From Vibrio toranzoniae (GTDB taxonomy: Bacteria; Pseudomonadota; Gammaproteobacteria; Enterobacterales; Vibrionaceae): a DNA stretch of 64,000 nucleotides. The stretch spans positions 2,046,001 to 2,110,000 of the forward strand of contig NZ_AP025514.1 in assembly GCF_024347655.1 (NCBI RefSeq). Reading direction: 5' to 3'. The translations under genes were made by a program, and so were the position numbers. The notes beneath the pieces are model-generated. The model ran no database searches, was not told the origin of the DNA, and worked only from the letters and a program-made list of their open reading frames with translations. This document shows positions 29,305-38,848 of the stretch, one piece after another (the first letter of the stretch is position 1; each line of letters opens with the position of its first letter).

Positions 29305-31296
29305 ATGAAGGGATCTGTGATCAAGCGTATGTACGCTGGCTTCGCACTGATCATCATCATGTTTGCCGTCACGATAACCATTATGATGAACAGCATGAAT
29401 CAGATACACAGCAATTTCGAGAGTGTCTCAGAAACCTCATTACCGCTTGTTGCGCTTTCAAATCAAACGAGTGTTCAACTGCTTTCAGCTGATAAATCAT
29501 TTAAAGACTTTTTAACCACCCAAAATACAGAGCGCATGTCTGCGATGCGTACAGAATTTGCTGCATCAAAAGATGCTTTTTCTGAAGTACTCGGAAGACT
29601 CTCTGTAGCAAGCGGCAATAACGCGGCGCTCGTAGACCGTATTACACAGCTAAGAGCAATGGAAGAGCGCTACTTTGCAGAAGCAGCTGAAGCCATGAAC
29701 AACTACTTGGCGATGTTCGAAGCACAAGAACAAGTACAAAAAGCATCACGTGACTTCCAACGCCTACATTCAGAATTAACGGTTGGCATGAAAGAGTACG
29801 TTGCCGACCAAAAAAGCATCTCTGTAAAAGTGATGGCAAAGAGCTACTTCATTAAACTGCAAGACGCAGAAGTCATCACCTCTGATGCCCTCGCTAGCTC
29901 TGATGTTGCCTTCGTACAGAAAGCCGTAAACCAAAATAAAAAGGCCGTGACTCACCTCAACTACGCTTATCGCGGCTTATCAACACAACTACCTGCACTT
30001 AAAAATGTCTTCGATGAGTCGGTTCAAAAGTTCACCAAAGACGTTGGCCAGAAAGGTGGCGTACTAGACAAACACAACAACTACCTGCAAGCAAAACAAG
30101 CGCTGTACGTCAACATCGCTAACCTTGCGGTGGAAATTGACCAAGCGATGGCCGTGTTAGATTCATTCAACGTGACCGCAGAAGAGCAACTTAACGCTTC
30201 ACTGGCAGACGCGAGCAGCATTTACGACAAAGGCTTATTTAACGCGATTGCGATTGGTATTGTTGTAACGGTATTCGCAGCAGCAATCGGTTACCACATT
30301 GCACACAGTGTAAGAGAGCCATTAACTCGTATTTTAGGGACATTGGAAGGCCTAACTGAAGGCGATATGACTCAACGTATCGACATTCGTTACGACAACG
30401 AATTCAGCCGCGTGAGCCGTCACATCAACACCTTGGCCGACAACCTACACAATATTCTTGTGAAGCTGAATGATGCTTCAGATGACTTAACGAAGACCGC
30501 AAGCGTAAACCAAAAGACGTCTTCTGAAACGCAGGTGCAACTGAACAGCCAACGCGAACAAACTGCAACCGTTGCGACAGCGATGACAGAAATGTCTCAT
30601 TCTGTGCAAGAAGTGGCGAACAGTGCGCAAAGCTCATTAGGCATGGTTCAACAAGTCGAATCAGCTTCTGAATCTGGTCGTCAGATAATGAACACTAACA
30701 TCAGCACCATCAATCAACTTGAAGTTCGTCTGACTGAATCTGTCAGTGCGGTGGGTGAACTGCAGCAAATGAGCAGCAAGATTGGTTCGATTCTGGATGT
30801 AATTCGTGGCATTGCCGAGCAAACTAACCTCCTCGCATTGAATGCGGCGATAGAAGCGGCACGCGCGGGTGAGCAAGGGCGTGGTTTTGCGGTAGTAGCA
30901 GATGAAGTTCGAGTTCTGGCACAGAAGACCACGCAATCAACGTCTGAAATTGAAACCATGATCAGTAACCTGCAATCAAGTTCGAAAGCGGCTAGCAACG
31001 TAATTGAAAGCTGCATGAATGATATGGACATGTCGGTCGAACAAGCTTCAAGTGCCAATAGTGCGATGGAAGAGATTCAAGCATTAATAATGGAAATCAG
31101 CCATATGAGCACACACATCTCTCAAGCAGCTGCTGAGCAGAGTGAAACCTCTGGCGATATCGCGCGCAACATCGAGGACATCAACCACATTGCAGATGCA
31201 AGTTACCAAGCGATGTCATCGATTGCTGAAGCGAGCCAAAACCTAACGATTCTGGCGAATCAACAGGGTGATTTGGTTCATCAATTCAAGCTATAG
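29305..31296 (+). CDS. Methyl-accepting chemotaxis protein
   Basis: A 663-residue transmembrane chemoreceptor. TM1 spans about residues 10-28. A long helical periplasmic sensor of nearly 290 residues follows, then TM2 about 313-333 ([19 protein letters not shown]) and a HAMP domain ([23 protein letters not shown]). The cytoplasmic hairpin has the conserved tip [20 protein letters not shown] followed by [15 protein letters not shown]. No C-terminal methyltransferase-tethering pentapeptide is seen. The ligand cannot be inferred; the size of the sensor suits a helical-bundle type. A GGGAGAAAG ribosome-binding site supports the start. It is transcribed alone. Confidence 0.92.
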   Translation: MKGSVIKRMYAGFALIIIMFAVTITIMMNSMNQIHSNFESVSETSLPLVALSNQTSVQLLSADKSFKDFLTTQNTERMSAMRTEFAASKDAFSEVLGRLSVASGNNAALVDRITQLRAMEERYFAEAAEAMNNYLAMFEAQEQVQKASRDFQRLHSELTVGMKEYVADQKSISVKVMAKSYFIKLQDAEVITSDALASSDVAFVQKAVNQNKKAVTHLNYAYRGLSTQLPALKNVFDESVQKFTKDVGQKGGVLDKHNNYLQAKQALYVNIANLAVEIDQAMAVLDSFNVTAEEQLNASLADASSIYDKGLFNAIAIGIVVTVFAAAIGYHIAHSVREPLTRILGTLEGLTEGDMTQRIDIRYDNEFSRVSRHINTLADNLHNILVKLNDASDDLTKTASVNQKTSSETQVQLNSQREQTATVATAMTEMSHSVQEVANSAQSSLGMVQQVESASESGRQIMNTNISTINQLEVRLTESVSAVGELQQMSSKIGSILDVIRGIAEQTNLLALNAAIEAARAGEQGRGFAVVADEVRVLAQKTTQSTSEIETMISNLQSSSKAASNVIESCMNDMDMSVEQASSANSAMEEIQALIMEISHMSTHISQAAAEQSETSGDIARNIEDINHIADASYQAMSSIAEASQNLTILANQQGDLVHQFKL

Positions 31297-31365
31297 ATAA
31301 ACAAAGAATCGATAGATATTTACTGCGATTCTAGAGACTTGCTACCCAATAGTGGTAACTAATTG

Positions 31366-31402
31366 AACAAGGGTAACTTTTATCAAGGGTTGCCCTTGTT
31401 TT
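31366..31402 (+). terminator. Intrinsic terminator after the chemoreceptor gene
   Basis: Stem AACAAGGGTAAC/GTTGCCCTTGTT (one mismatch) followed by TT, about 70 bases past the stop. Confidence 0.7.
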
Positions 31403-31491
31403 CCATGAGCTTTGTCATTATATGATTACTATGGCTTGCTGCTTTTCGTTTTCTTTCCCCTTTATGAGCGAGCCGCTATTAAGGAATTTAT

Positions 31492-32658
31492 ATGGCTGTT
31501 CATGTTGGTATTATCGATCAAGACCCCATTCGCTTGATCACCCCACTACTCGATAACCGAACGACCAGCACTCATATCGTGTTTATCGGTGACAAGAACC
31601 AAGCAGGCATGTATCAACGCTTGCACAACGTTTTGCAAAAACGCGACATTACGAGTGAGTTTTTCGAAATCCCGACGATAGTAAACACGTCGGCTATTAA
31701 GGAATCTATCCAAAGCTTAGCTGAAGACCTAAAGGCACGTGGCCAAGAAGTCAAGCTCAACGCTAGCTGCGGCCTACGTCACCGATTACTTTCCGTTTAC
31801 GAAGTCTTTCGCACTTATCATTGGCCCATTTTTGTCGTTGAACCAAACAGCGACAAACTGTGCTGGCTCTATCCAAACGGCAAAGATGACACACAAGTCC
31901 AAGACCGTATTACTATCGATGACTACCTGACGGTATTTGGTGCTCGTGGTGAATTCAGCGACGTAAAACTGTCTCCTCAACTTGATCAGAAACTTTATGA
32001 ACTGGGTGAGCGCTGGGCAAGCAATGCGCTAGAATTAGGCCCTGGCCTTGCGACATTAAACTATTTAGCAACGACCTGCCGTAAAGAACAGAAGCTTGAT
32101 GTTGGACTGTCTGAGAAACAACAAGGCTACCGTGAACTGAACATGCTGTTGAACGATTTGGTTGAAGCTAAGATTGCGACTTACGATAATGGTATTTTGA
32201 CCTTTGCCAATGAAGATGCGCGTCGCTTCTCAAACGGTGAATGGTTGGAAACTCTGGTTCACAGTACCGTGAAACAAATCCAAGATGACATGCCGACAAT
32301 ACAAGACCGTTCGTTGAATGTTCAAGTATACCGTCAACTCGGTGAACGTGAGGTTCGAAACGAGCTTGATGTTGCATCAGTGGTGAACAATAAACTACAC
32401 ATAATCGAATGTAAGACCAAAGGCATGCGCGATGATGGTGATGACACCTTATATAAACTGGAATCGCTAAGAGACTTATTGGGTGGCCTGCAAGCACGTG
32501 CAATGTTGGTGAGCTTCCGTCCTCTCCGTCATAATGATATCACTCGTGCTGAAGACCTTGGATTAGCATTGATTGGCCCTGAAGAATTGAAAGATCTCAA
32601 AACACACCTAAAAGCATGGTTTACAGCGGCTGGTGGTAACGAAGATTTAGAGTGCTAA
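31492..32658 (+). CDS. CARF-domain PD-(D/E)xK nuclease (DUF1887, VC1899 family)
   Basis: A 388-residue protein of the family whose V. cholerae member VC1899 has a known crystal structure. Residues 1-150 look like a CARF (Rossmann-like) sensor. Its second ligand loop reads N90-A-S-C-G-L-R-H. A middle winged-helix-like linker covers about 160-245. The C-terminal PD-(D/E)xK nuclease has GEWLE (249-253), NELDV with E291 and D293, and IIECK with E306 and K308, all expected catalytic positions. Related Card1/Can2 enzymes are activated by cyclic oligoadenylates in type III CRISPR defence. No CRISPR array or cas gene lies in this window, so the activator is unknown. AAGGA precedes the ATG, and a terminator follows. 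Confidence 0.88.
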   Translation: MAVHVGIIDQDPIRLITPLLDNRTTSTHIVFIGDKNQAGMYQRLHNVLQKRDITSEFFEIPTIVNTSAIKESIQSLAEDLKARGQEVKLNASCGLRHRLLSVYEVFRTYHWPIFVVEPNSDKLCWLYPNGKDDTQVQDRITIDDYLTVFGARGEFSDVKLSPQLDQKLYELGERWASNALELGPGLATLNYLATTCRKEQKLDVGLSEKQQGYRELNMLLNDLVEAKIATYDNGILTFANEDARRFSNGEWLETLVHSTVKQIQDDMPTIQDRSLNVQVYRQLGEREVRNELDVASVVNNKLHIIECKTKGMRDDGDDTLYKLESLRDLLGGLQARAMLVSFRPLRHNDITRAEDLGLALIGPEELKDLKTHLKAWFTAAGGNEDLEC

Positions 32659-32700
32659 TCTGAAGAAAATTGAGCAACTCGATCCATTACTAAGTAAAGA

Positions 32701-32737
32701 AAAAGGCGAACGGCTTAATTAGTCATTCGCCTTTTTT
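32701..32737 (+). terminator. Intrinsic terminator after the CARF-nuclease gene
   Basis: Stem AAAAGGCGAA/TTCGCCTTTT with a 15-base loop followed by a T run, about 45 bases past the stop. Confidence 0.8.
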
Positions 32738-32767
32738 GTGCTCGTTTACTTTTATTTATCTTAATAA

Positions 32768-32799
32768 AAAATGGCCGCATCTTCCGATTCGGCCATTTT
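32768..32799 (-). terminator. Intrinsic terminator after udp
   Basis: Stem AAAATGGCCG/CGGCCATTTT, with the T-rich side on the minus strand, about 47 bases past the udp stop. Confidence 0.82.
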
Positions 32800-32845
32800 C
32801 AAAATCTTTCTGATACTTTAGCTCATCTAAAGCATAAAGTAACGC

Positions 32846-33604
32846 TTAAAGCATTTTACGGGCAGCTTCTACAACGACTTTGATTGAGCGTGCTTCAGTC
32901 ACTTTTAGAGTGTCGTGATCAGGCGTTTCTTTTTGAGTACGGTTGATGATGACACCAGCAACACAACCCGCCTTCAAACCAGAACTTGCACACATTGTTA
33001 GTAGTGTGGCTGATTCCATTTCAAAGTTTAGAACCCCCATGTCTTGCCATTCTTGCATCGAACCTTGGAAACGCTTAACAACGCGACCAGAGAATGTATC
33101 GTAACGCTCTTGACCTGGGTAGAAAGTATCACTTGAAGCGGTTACGCCCATGTGAACGTCTGCACCTGATTCTTCAACTGCCGCTTTCATCGCCGTTGCA
33201 ACGTCAAAGTCAGCAACCGCTGGGAACTCCATCGGTGCGAAGTGCAAGCTAGCACCGTCTAGACGAACCGAACCCGTTGAAACAATCATATCTCCCACTT
33301 TTACGTGTGGTTGGATAGCACCCGTCGTACCAACACGTAGGAAGGTGCGAACACCAAGTTGAGCAAGCTCTTCAACTGCGATAGAAGTAGATGGGCCACC
33401 AATACCTGTTGAGCACACCACAACTGACTTGCCGTCTAGCTCTGCACGGTAAAGTGTGTATTCACGGTGGCTAGCAAGAAAGACTGGATTTTCCATCTCT
33501 TCTGCAATTTTTTGTACACGAGCAGGATCACCAGGGATGATCGCAAGAGTAGCACCGTTAAGATCTGCTTCAGTAACACCTAAGTGGAAAACAGCTTGAG
33601 ACAT
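32846..33604 (-). CDS. udp: Uridine phosphorylase
   Basis: Udp cleaves uridine to uracil and ribose 1-phosphate in pyrimidine salvage. The 252-residue product matches the E. coli enzyme throughout: [14 protein letters not shown] (phosphate loop), [33 protein letters not shown], and the substrate loop [14 protein letters not shown]. It is transcribed alone, with a CRP-like site 100 bp upstream. The E. coli gene is controlled by CRP and CytR. Confidence 0.98.
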   Translation of the reverse strand: MSQAVFHLGVTEADLNGATLAIIPGDPARVQKIAEEMENPVFLASHREYTLYRAELDGKSVVVCSTGIGGPSTSIAVEELAQLGVRTFLRVGTTGAIQPHVKVGDMIVSTGSVRLDGASLHFAPMEFPAVADFDVATAMKAAVEESGADVHMGVTASSDTFYPGQERYDTFSGRVVKRFQGSMQEWQDMGVLNFEMESATLLTMCASSGLKAGCVAGVIINRTQKETPDHDTLKVTEARSIKVVVEAARKML

Positions 33605-33904
33605 AGTTCGCTCCTTTTGGCTTATTGGGCTTTTTACCCTTATTTAAGCTCATAGTAAATTCGTGGGGTACGCACACACTCTAACCAAGCTCACTACAAA
33701 ATGAAGTGACACCCATCACACCAATGATCGCAACAAAGTTCAATGTTTCACGAAAAACCGATTGGCATCACAAAAAACAAGCAATACGTAAGTCTATGTT
33801 GCATATTAATGAGACAAGAGCGCCTGTAACGCATTATCGCGAATAACGTACTACCGCTAAAGGCGCTGCTTAAATTAAGAGTGTTCTATATAAGCGATCC
33901 GAAC
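33605..33904 (-). promoter_or_regulatory. udp promoter region
   Basis: A 300-bp gap between udp and zntA that holds no gene. It contains a strong CRP-type dyad (33705-33720) and GTTGC-containing octamers on both sides (around 33730 and 33797) that could be CytR half-sites. I see no clear terminator for zntA in it. Confidence 0.5.
33705..33720 (-). promoter_or_regulatory. CRP binding site upstream of udp
   Basis: On the minus strand the sequence is TGTGA-TGGGTG-TCACT, nine of ten bases of the CRP half-sites TGTGA-N6-TCACA, centred about 108 bp upstream of the udp ATG. Confidence 0.65.
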
Positions 33905-36256
33905 TTAATCCGCTTTGGATTTAAATCGAAGCAGACGTAGAGCATTCAGTGTAACTAGAGCGGTCGCGCCAGTATCAGCCAACACCGCAACCCATAAACC
34001 AGTAATCCCAAGCAAACTGGTCACCAAGAATACGGCTTTTAAGCCAAGCGCGAGTGCTACGTTTTGACGAATATTGTTCATGGTTGCTTGCGATAGCTCA
34101 ATCATCGCCGGCAGTTCCGTTAAGCGGTTATGAGTCAGTGCTGAATCCGCCGTTTCCAAGGCCACATCAGTCCCCCCGCCCATCGCGATACCCACATTCG
34201 CGGTTTTCATCGCTGGCGCATCATTAATGCCATCCCCGACCATCGCAACATGCGATTGTTGAGAAAGCTCTTCAACATAAGACACCTTGTCACTTGGAAG
34301 TAAGCTCGCCTTGTATTGCATACCAATCTTGCTACTTATAGCAGCCGCACTGCGTGGGTTGTCACCCGTCAGCATGATAGATTGAATACCCAAGTCGTTA
34401 AGTCGTTCAATCGCAACCTTAGCGTCACTGCGTAACGTATCTTGCCACGCAATCAATCCAATAGGTGTCACTTGATTTGTTGATTCTTCTTGATGCTTAA
34501 GCTCTAAAGCAATAACAACCGTCTTACCCTCGCCTTCTAGAGCTTCTACCTGAGACACAACATCAGTATCAAGATCGAAACTGACTTTAGAAGGAGCCAA
34601 CACTTGGTATTTAATGCCATCGACATCACCTTCGACACCACTACCAATCAGCGCCTTCTTATTATGTGATTCTGGGATGTCTATCTTCAGCTCTTTTACT
34701 TTCGCCACCAGCGACTGCGCCAATGGATGAGTAGAACCGACTTCAATAGCACCCACTACGCGTAACATTACGTCTTGCTGCCAACCCGATAGAGGCTGAA
34801 TATCGGTAACCTGAGGTTTCCCCTCCGTCAATGTACCCGTCTTATCGAAGGCAATCGTTTGAATTTTGCCAAGTTGTTCTAGTGCCGCGCCGCCTTTAAT
34901 TAGCGCACCACGTTTTGCCGCAGCAGCCAAACCAGAAGTAATGGCAGCCGGCGTTGAGATAACCAGGGCACAAGGGCAAGCAATCAACAACAAGGCTAAG
35001 CCACGATACACCCAGGTTTCCCAAGGTTGAGCGAACAACAGTGGAGGCGTGATGATCACCAACAAGGCAACCAACATCATTAATGGCGTGTACCAACGGC
35101 TGAACTTATCAAGGAAGCGTTCCAGTGGTGCTTTACGAGATTCCGCCTCTTCAATCAAATGAAGAATACGATCGATCGCATTCTCACCCTGCTTTGATGT
35201 GATAGTGATAAGAACGACTTTATCCACAACAACAGCGCCAGCCATGATGGTGCTGCCTTCGATATGTTCAACAGGGACAGATTCGCCAGTCAATGCACTT
35301 TCATCAAAACTCGCGGAATCTGTAATCAGTTGACCATCAGCGGGTAAACGAGATCCTGCAGAAACTTCGATAACATCACCAGGTACCAGCTCACTCACTG
35401 CAACTTCAGTCCGTTCGCCGTTGATAATTTTAGTCGCATTCTCTGGCACCAGTGCCATTAGGGCTTGCACACCACTTCTTGCTCTTGATGAAGCAAAAGC
35501 CTCCAAACGCTCACCAATCAAGAACAACAGTAATACCATGGCTGCTTCAATGGTTTCACCAAGATATAGAGCACCAAGAGCAGCTACACTCATTAAAGTT
35601 TCTATCGCGAAAGGTGTCCCAGATCGCGCTAATTGAACCGCCTTTTTCGCTACTGGATATAAGCCAAGTAAACAGGTTGCGATAAATAAGCCTTCGCTGA
35701 ATTGAGGGAACGAGTTTCTCAGAAGAGCAGCGATCAGCATTGAGGCTGCAATCGCTATGATTTGTAAATTAGGTTGGATATGAGCTTGCCAAAACGTCTC
35801 TGGTTGTTGTTTTTCTTTCTTCGCACCCACTTCGGTTAGTGGGAAGCCAGTTTTGATAGAGACTTGTTCAATGGTGTCGACGAGACTTTCTTTTTCGAAT
35901 TTCACAACCAACTTTTCGGTAGCAAAAAGAACCTTCGCTTGAATCACACCGTCAATGTTACTGATCGCGTTCTCTATTTTTCTTGCACAAGCTGGACAGT
36001 CCATTCCAGCCACCAGCCAACTTTTGGAGAATTTGGCATCAAGAGATAAGGTTGAGGAGTGACTGTCTTCCTCTCCACTATCCGATCCGCAACAATCATC
36101 TCCAGACGACGAAGACGCAGCATCAGAACTACAACACACAGATGAAGTACCTGCTGCGGTAATGCTTGAAATTTTAGGGCTAGAGCAACTTGCTCCTGCC
36201 GCTTGAGGTTGAACGTCCACTTTTGTTGAGCGGCACACTGCATGTTTTGCGCACAT
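33905..36256 (-). CDS. zntA: Zinc/cadmium/lead-exporting P-type ATPase
   Basis: A 783-residue P1B-type ATPase that pumps Zn(II), Cd(II) or Pb(II) out of the cytosol. A Cys/Ser-rich leader (seven Cys in the first 56 residues, two as CC pairs) precedes the metal-binding domain GMDCPACARK (CxxC at 87-90). The membrane core carries CPCAL in the intramembrane site. The actuator TGES, phosphorylation DKTGTLTEGKP, and hinge GDGINDAPAM motifs follow. The CPC motif plus CCxx leader fit a Zn/Cd rather than Cu pump. It is preceded by a MerR-type promoter and lies downstream of a MATE gene. Confidence 0.93.
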   Translation of the reverse strand: MCAKHAVCRSTKVDVQPQAAGASCSSPKISSITAAGTSSVCCSSDAASSSSGDDCCGSDSGEEDSHSSTLSLDAKFSKSWLVAGMDCPACARKIENAISNIDGVIQAKVLFATEKLVVKFEKESLVDTIEQVSIKTGFPLTEVGAKKEKQQPETFWQAHIQPNLQIIAIAASMLIAALLRNSFPQFSEGLFIATCLLGLYPVAKKAVQLARSGTPFAIETLMSVAALGALYLGETIEAAMVLLLFLIGERLEAFASSRARSGVQALMALVPENATKIINGERTEVAVSELVPGDVIEVSAGSRLPADGQLITDSASFDESALTGESVPVEHIEGSTIMAGAVVVDKVVLITITSKQGENAIDRILHLIEEAESRKAPLERFLDKFSRWYTPLMMLVALLVIITPPLLFAQPWETWVYRGLALLLIACPCALVISTPAAITSGLAAAAKRGALIKGGAALEQLGKIQTIAFDKTGTLTEGKPQVTDIQPLSGWQQDVMLRVVGAIEVGSTHPLAQSLVAKVKELKIDIPESHNKKALIGSGVEGDVDGIKYQVLAPSKVSFDLDTDVVSQVEALEGEGKTVVIALELKHQEESTNQVTPIGLIAWQDTLRSDAKVAIERLNDLGIQSIMLTGDNPRSAAAISSKIGMQYKASLLPSDKVSYVEELSQQSHVAMVGDGINDAPAMKTANVGIAMGGGTDVALETADSALTHNRLTELPAMIELSQATMNNIRQNVALALGLKAVFLVTSLLGITGLWVAVLADTGATALVTLNALRLLRFKSKAD

Positions 36257-36331
36257 ATTGTATCTCCTTAATACTCAAAAAGCCTTGAGGCAGTTGCTGA
36301 CTGATAACAACTGAACCCTAAGTTCACCAAA

Positions 36332-36363
36332 AGTATAAACCTTAGAGGTAGCTCCAAGGTCAA
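36332..36363 (-). promoter_or_regulatory. MerR-family (ZntR/CadR-type) promoter of zntA
   Basis: On the minus strand a -35 TTGACC (36358-36363) and a -10 TATACT (36332-36337) are 20 bp apart, the over-long spacing typical of MerR-activated promoters. The spacer is filled by a dyad with arms ACCTTGGAG and CTCTAAGGT. The zntA ATG lies about 75 bp downstream. The regulator is not adjacent, so it must be elsewhere in the genome. Confidence 0.82.
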
Positions 36364-36410
36364 GAAGAAATTTACAAACCGATGAACCTTATATTAGAAC
36401 GTCGGTGTTA

Positions 36411-37871
36411 TCATGATTTGAATTTTTTACATTCTTCCCGATTCGCCGACACATCATCGATCAGAACAGCATCATGAGAACAAAATGGCGGGGTATTCAA
36501 ACTGACTACCGATACATCCTCTTCACCATGATCCACTTCAGATCCTTGCATAAGCTCAGCAATATGATGACGAAGAACCAAGATCCCCAACAATCCAAAC
36601 AAAATATTACCTAATGCCTGTCCATACAACACGCCTAACGCGCCATACCATTGTGAACCCAAGTACACGAATGGCAGAGTACCTAATGTCGCTTTACCTA
36701 AGTTAAGCGCCGTTGAGTAAAGTGGCTTACCTAGGTTATTAAAAGAAGTATTCGCTACAAATAACGCGCCATTAAAGGTAAAAGTAAAGGCAACATAAGT
36801 ACAGAAAGCAGCAACAATAATGGCCGCATCTCCCTGAAGGCTAAAGCCTTGAATCACGTAGCCCTGAGCTAAATACAACACAATACAAACAGCAATGGTG
36901 TAAATCGTTGCCACTAACAAAGAGTTATTCAATGTTTCTTTAACTCGGTCCATTCTTTCAGCCCCGAAGTTCTGGCCAATGATTGGTCCCACGGCACCGG
37001 ATAATGCAAAAATAGCGGCAAAACAAACAGGCGTTAAACGACCAATGACCGCAAAACCAGCAACGAAATCCTCACCATATTGTGCGATACCAGTCGTCAC
37101 GATCGCATTACCGATCGGCGTTGCTGTATTAGCAATAATGGCTGGAATTGCTATTGTCAAAATAGGGCGAATATTAATACGCCACTGCCCTAAAGAAGGT
37201 AGAGCAACCAATTGATGACTACGAATAAGAGGATAAAGCGAAAAGAAAAGAACCGAAAAACGTGCAATGACAGAAGCAATTGCTGCCCCTTCTATGTTCC
37301 AGCCAAAACCAAAGATAAATAGAGGGTCTAAGATCGCGTTCACGATCCCGCCTGACAAAGTCGCCCACATCGAACGCTTTGCATCACCTGCCGCTCTTAA
37401 ACCAGCACCTGCCGCCATCGCCAGTGCTAGAAATGGCCCACTTGGCAATAAAATCTGTAGGTAAGCTTGAGCCCGTTCTGCCGCAACGCCTTTGGCGCCA
37501 ATGGCAGTCAGCAACTCTGGGATATAAACGAACATAACCGTAGCCACCGTGGAACTAATGACAAACGCAGTCAACATAATACTAGCACTAAGGTTTCGAG
37601 CTTGGTCTCTGCCTTTGGAGCCTATCGCTTTCGATACCAGGGCCCCCATGGCAATTGAAGTACCAATCGAAACTGAAGTGGCGAAAAAAGTGAGTGTCCC
37701 AGCAAAACCAACTGCCGCAGCCAATTCAACCTGTCCTAACATACTGATGAACAACATATCGAGTAAATCGACAACAAATAACGCCATCAAACCAACAGAG
37801 CCGGCTCCCGACATCATCAATATATGGCGCATCGTTGAACCTTCCACAAACTTTGCAGTTTGATTTGACAT
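36411..37871 (-). CDS. MATE family efflux transporter
   Basis: A 486-residue integral membrane protein with twelve predicted helices in two similar halves, the MATE layout. N-terminal features are GSVGLMALFVVDLLDMLFI and the repeat-end ALVSKAIGSKGRDQA; the second half has SGAVGPIIGQNFGAERMDRV. MATE pumps extrude cationic drugs or dyes using Na+ or H+. The substrate cannot be told from sequence. It lies directly upstream of zntA on the same strand, but zntA has its own regulated promoter. Confidence 0.9.
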   Translation of the reverse strand: MSNQTAKFVEGSTMRHILMMSGAGSVGLMALFVVDLLDMLFISMLGQVELAAAVGFAGTLTFFATSVSIGTSIAMGALVSKAIGSKGRDQARNLSASIMLTAFVISSTVATVMFVYIPELLTAIGAKGVAAERAQAYLQILLPSGPFLALAMAAGAGLRAAGDAKRSMWATLSGGIVNAILDPLFIFGFGWNIEGAAIASVIARFSVLFFSLYPLIRSHQLVALPSLGQWRINIRPILTIAIPAIIANTATPIGNAIVTTGIAQYGEDFVAGFAVIGRLTPVCFAAIFALSGAVGPIIGQNFGAERMDRVKETLNNSLLVATIYTIAVCIVLYLAQGYVIQGFSLQGDAAIIVAAFCTYVAFTFTFNGALFVANTSFNNLGKPLYSTALNLGKATLGTLPFVYLGSQWYGALGVLYGQALGNILFGLLGILVLRHHIAELMQGSEVDHGEEDVSVVSLNTPPFCSHDAVLIDDVSANREECKKFKS

Positions 37872-37946
37872 GAAACCTCCAAAAGCTGAAATACCACAAG
37901 CTAACGATCGACAAAGTAAAGCTCTAAAAAGAACAGCTTTACCAAT

Positions 37947-37972
37947 AAAAAAGGCGCCAAAGCGCCTTTTTT
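37947..37972 (-). terminator. Intrinsic terminator after the CBS gene
   Basis: Near-perfect palindrome AAAAAAGGCGC/GCGCCTTTTTT with a CAAA loop, downstream of the CBS gene on the minus strand and upstream of the MATE start. Confidence 0.88.
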
Positions 37973-38013
37973 AACCTAGAATATTGGAAAATATAATCTT
38001 TCGTATTACGCGA

Positions 38014-38430
38014 CTATACCTGATGTTTGAAGCATTCATTTAAATTCTTGCCTATTGCTCTTAAAACATCCGATCTTGTTATCATGCCCACCAGTTTTTT
38101 ATTATCAATCACTGGGTAAGCTTTAGGCTTGCCAACCTGCATCATGTCTGCCAATTCAATAATGGACAATTCAGGCGATACCGATAACACCTCTTGGTAC
38201 ATGCAATCGCGCACAATGTGTGTGTCTTGGCAGAAGTAGCTAACCTTGACCAGTTTGTCTAATAAATCTTGTTCCGAGAGGAAACCGATAACTTGCTCGT
38301 TATCGTCAATTACAGGTCCGCCCATATGAGGACTTCGCATCACTTTATCTAACGCTAGACTTAAAGGCATATCAGGAGTGAATGTCACAACCTGCTTCGT
38401 CATGTAATCTTTCACTTTTATTGAATGCAT
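38014..38430 (-). CDS. CBS-domain protein
   Basis: A 138-residue protein made of two tandem CBS motifs and little else: VKDYMTKQVVTFTPDMPLSLAL with HMGGPVIDDNEQVIGFLSE, then VRDCMYQEVLSVSPELSIIELAD with AYPVIDNKKLVGMITRSDVLRAI. CBS pairs bind adenosyl ligands (AMP, ATP, SAM, NAD) and act as regulators. No partner enzyme is encoded alongside, so the role is open. It stands alone, divergent from the next gene. Confidence 0.85.
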   Translation of the reverse strand: MHSIKVKDYMTKQVVTFTPDMPLSLALDKVMRSPHMGGPVIDDNEQVIGFLSEQDLLDKLVKVSYFCQDTHIVRDCMYQEVLSVSPELSIIELADMMQVGKPKAYPVIDNKKLVGMITRSDVLRAIGKNLNECFKHQV

Positions 38431-38848
38431 TATGTTCTCCCTAAATACTTTTCGTCATGTCTTTTCCGTCTTGTTAAGTTAATTGTTGTCTAAAATCTTG
38501 ATTTTACTAAATGGATTTCAACAATTTTATTGATAGGTAAAACCTACTAAGACAAAAATGCGAGGTCGCAAAAGGCTTGAGCGTGTTTTAACATCACAAA
38601 AAAGAAACATTAGAGCACAAGAAATCACCCTCAGTCTGTTCATTAAATAGCGGATTCATACACATATTGTCTCGAACAAAGCTAACCAGCATTGTTATTA
38701 ATGTATCGATATCGTATTTTGTAGCGAGTTTTTAAGCGGGTAAACTATTTGACAATGGTGGAGGCTTAAATCGATACACTTCGTTCACTGGAGCGCTGGT
38801 TTTGTGAACTTTGCTCTTACTACTTTCATTTCTCAAATACGGTCTACT
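38431..38848. promoter_or_regulatory. Divergent intergenic region before the small cytosolic gene
   Basis: About 420 bp without a supported gene. It holds a perfect -35 TTGACA (38749-38754) with a weaker -10 candidate (GATACA near 38773, 18-bp spacing) that could serve the gene at 38849. The rest is AT-rich; I see no other recognisable element. Confidence 0.45.

Noticed and set aside
32168..32503. 111-codon minus-strand frame inside the CARF-nuclease gene
   Set aside because: An antisense shadow; no start signal, and the plus-strand protein is clear.
31492..32658. Assigning a type III CRISPR role to the CARF-nuclease
   Set aside because: No CRISPR array, cas10 or other cas gene is present in the window; the role is left open.
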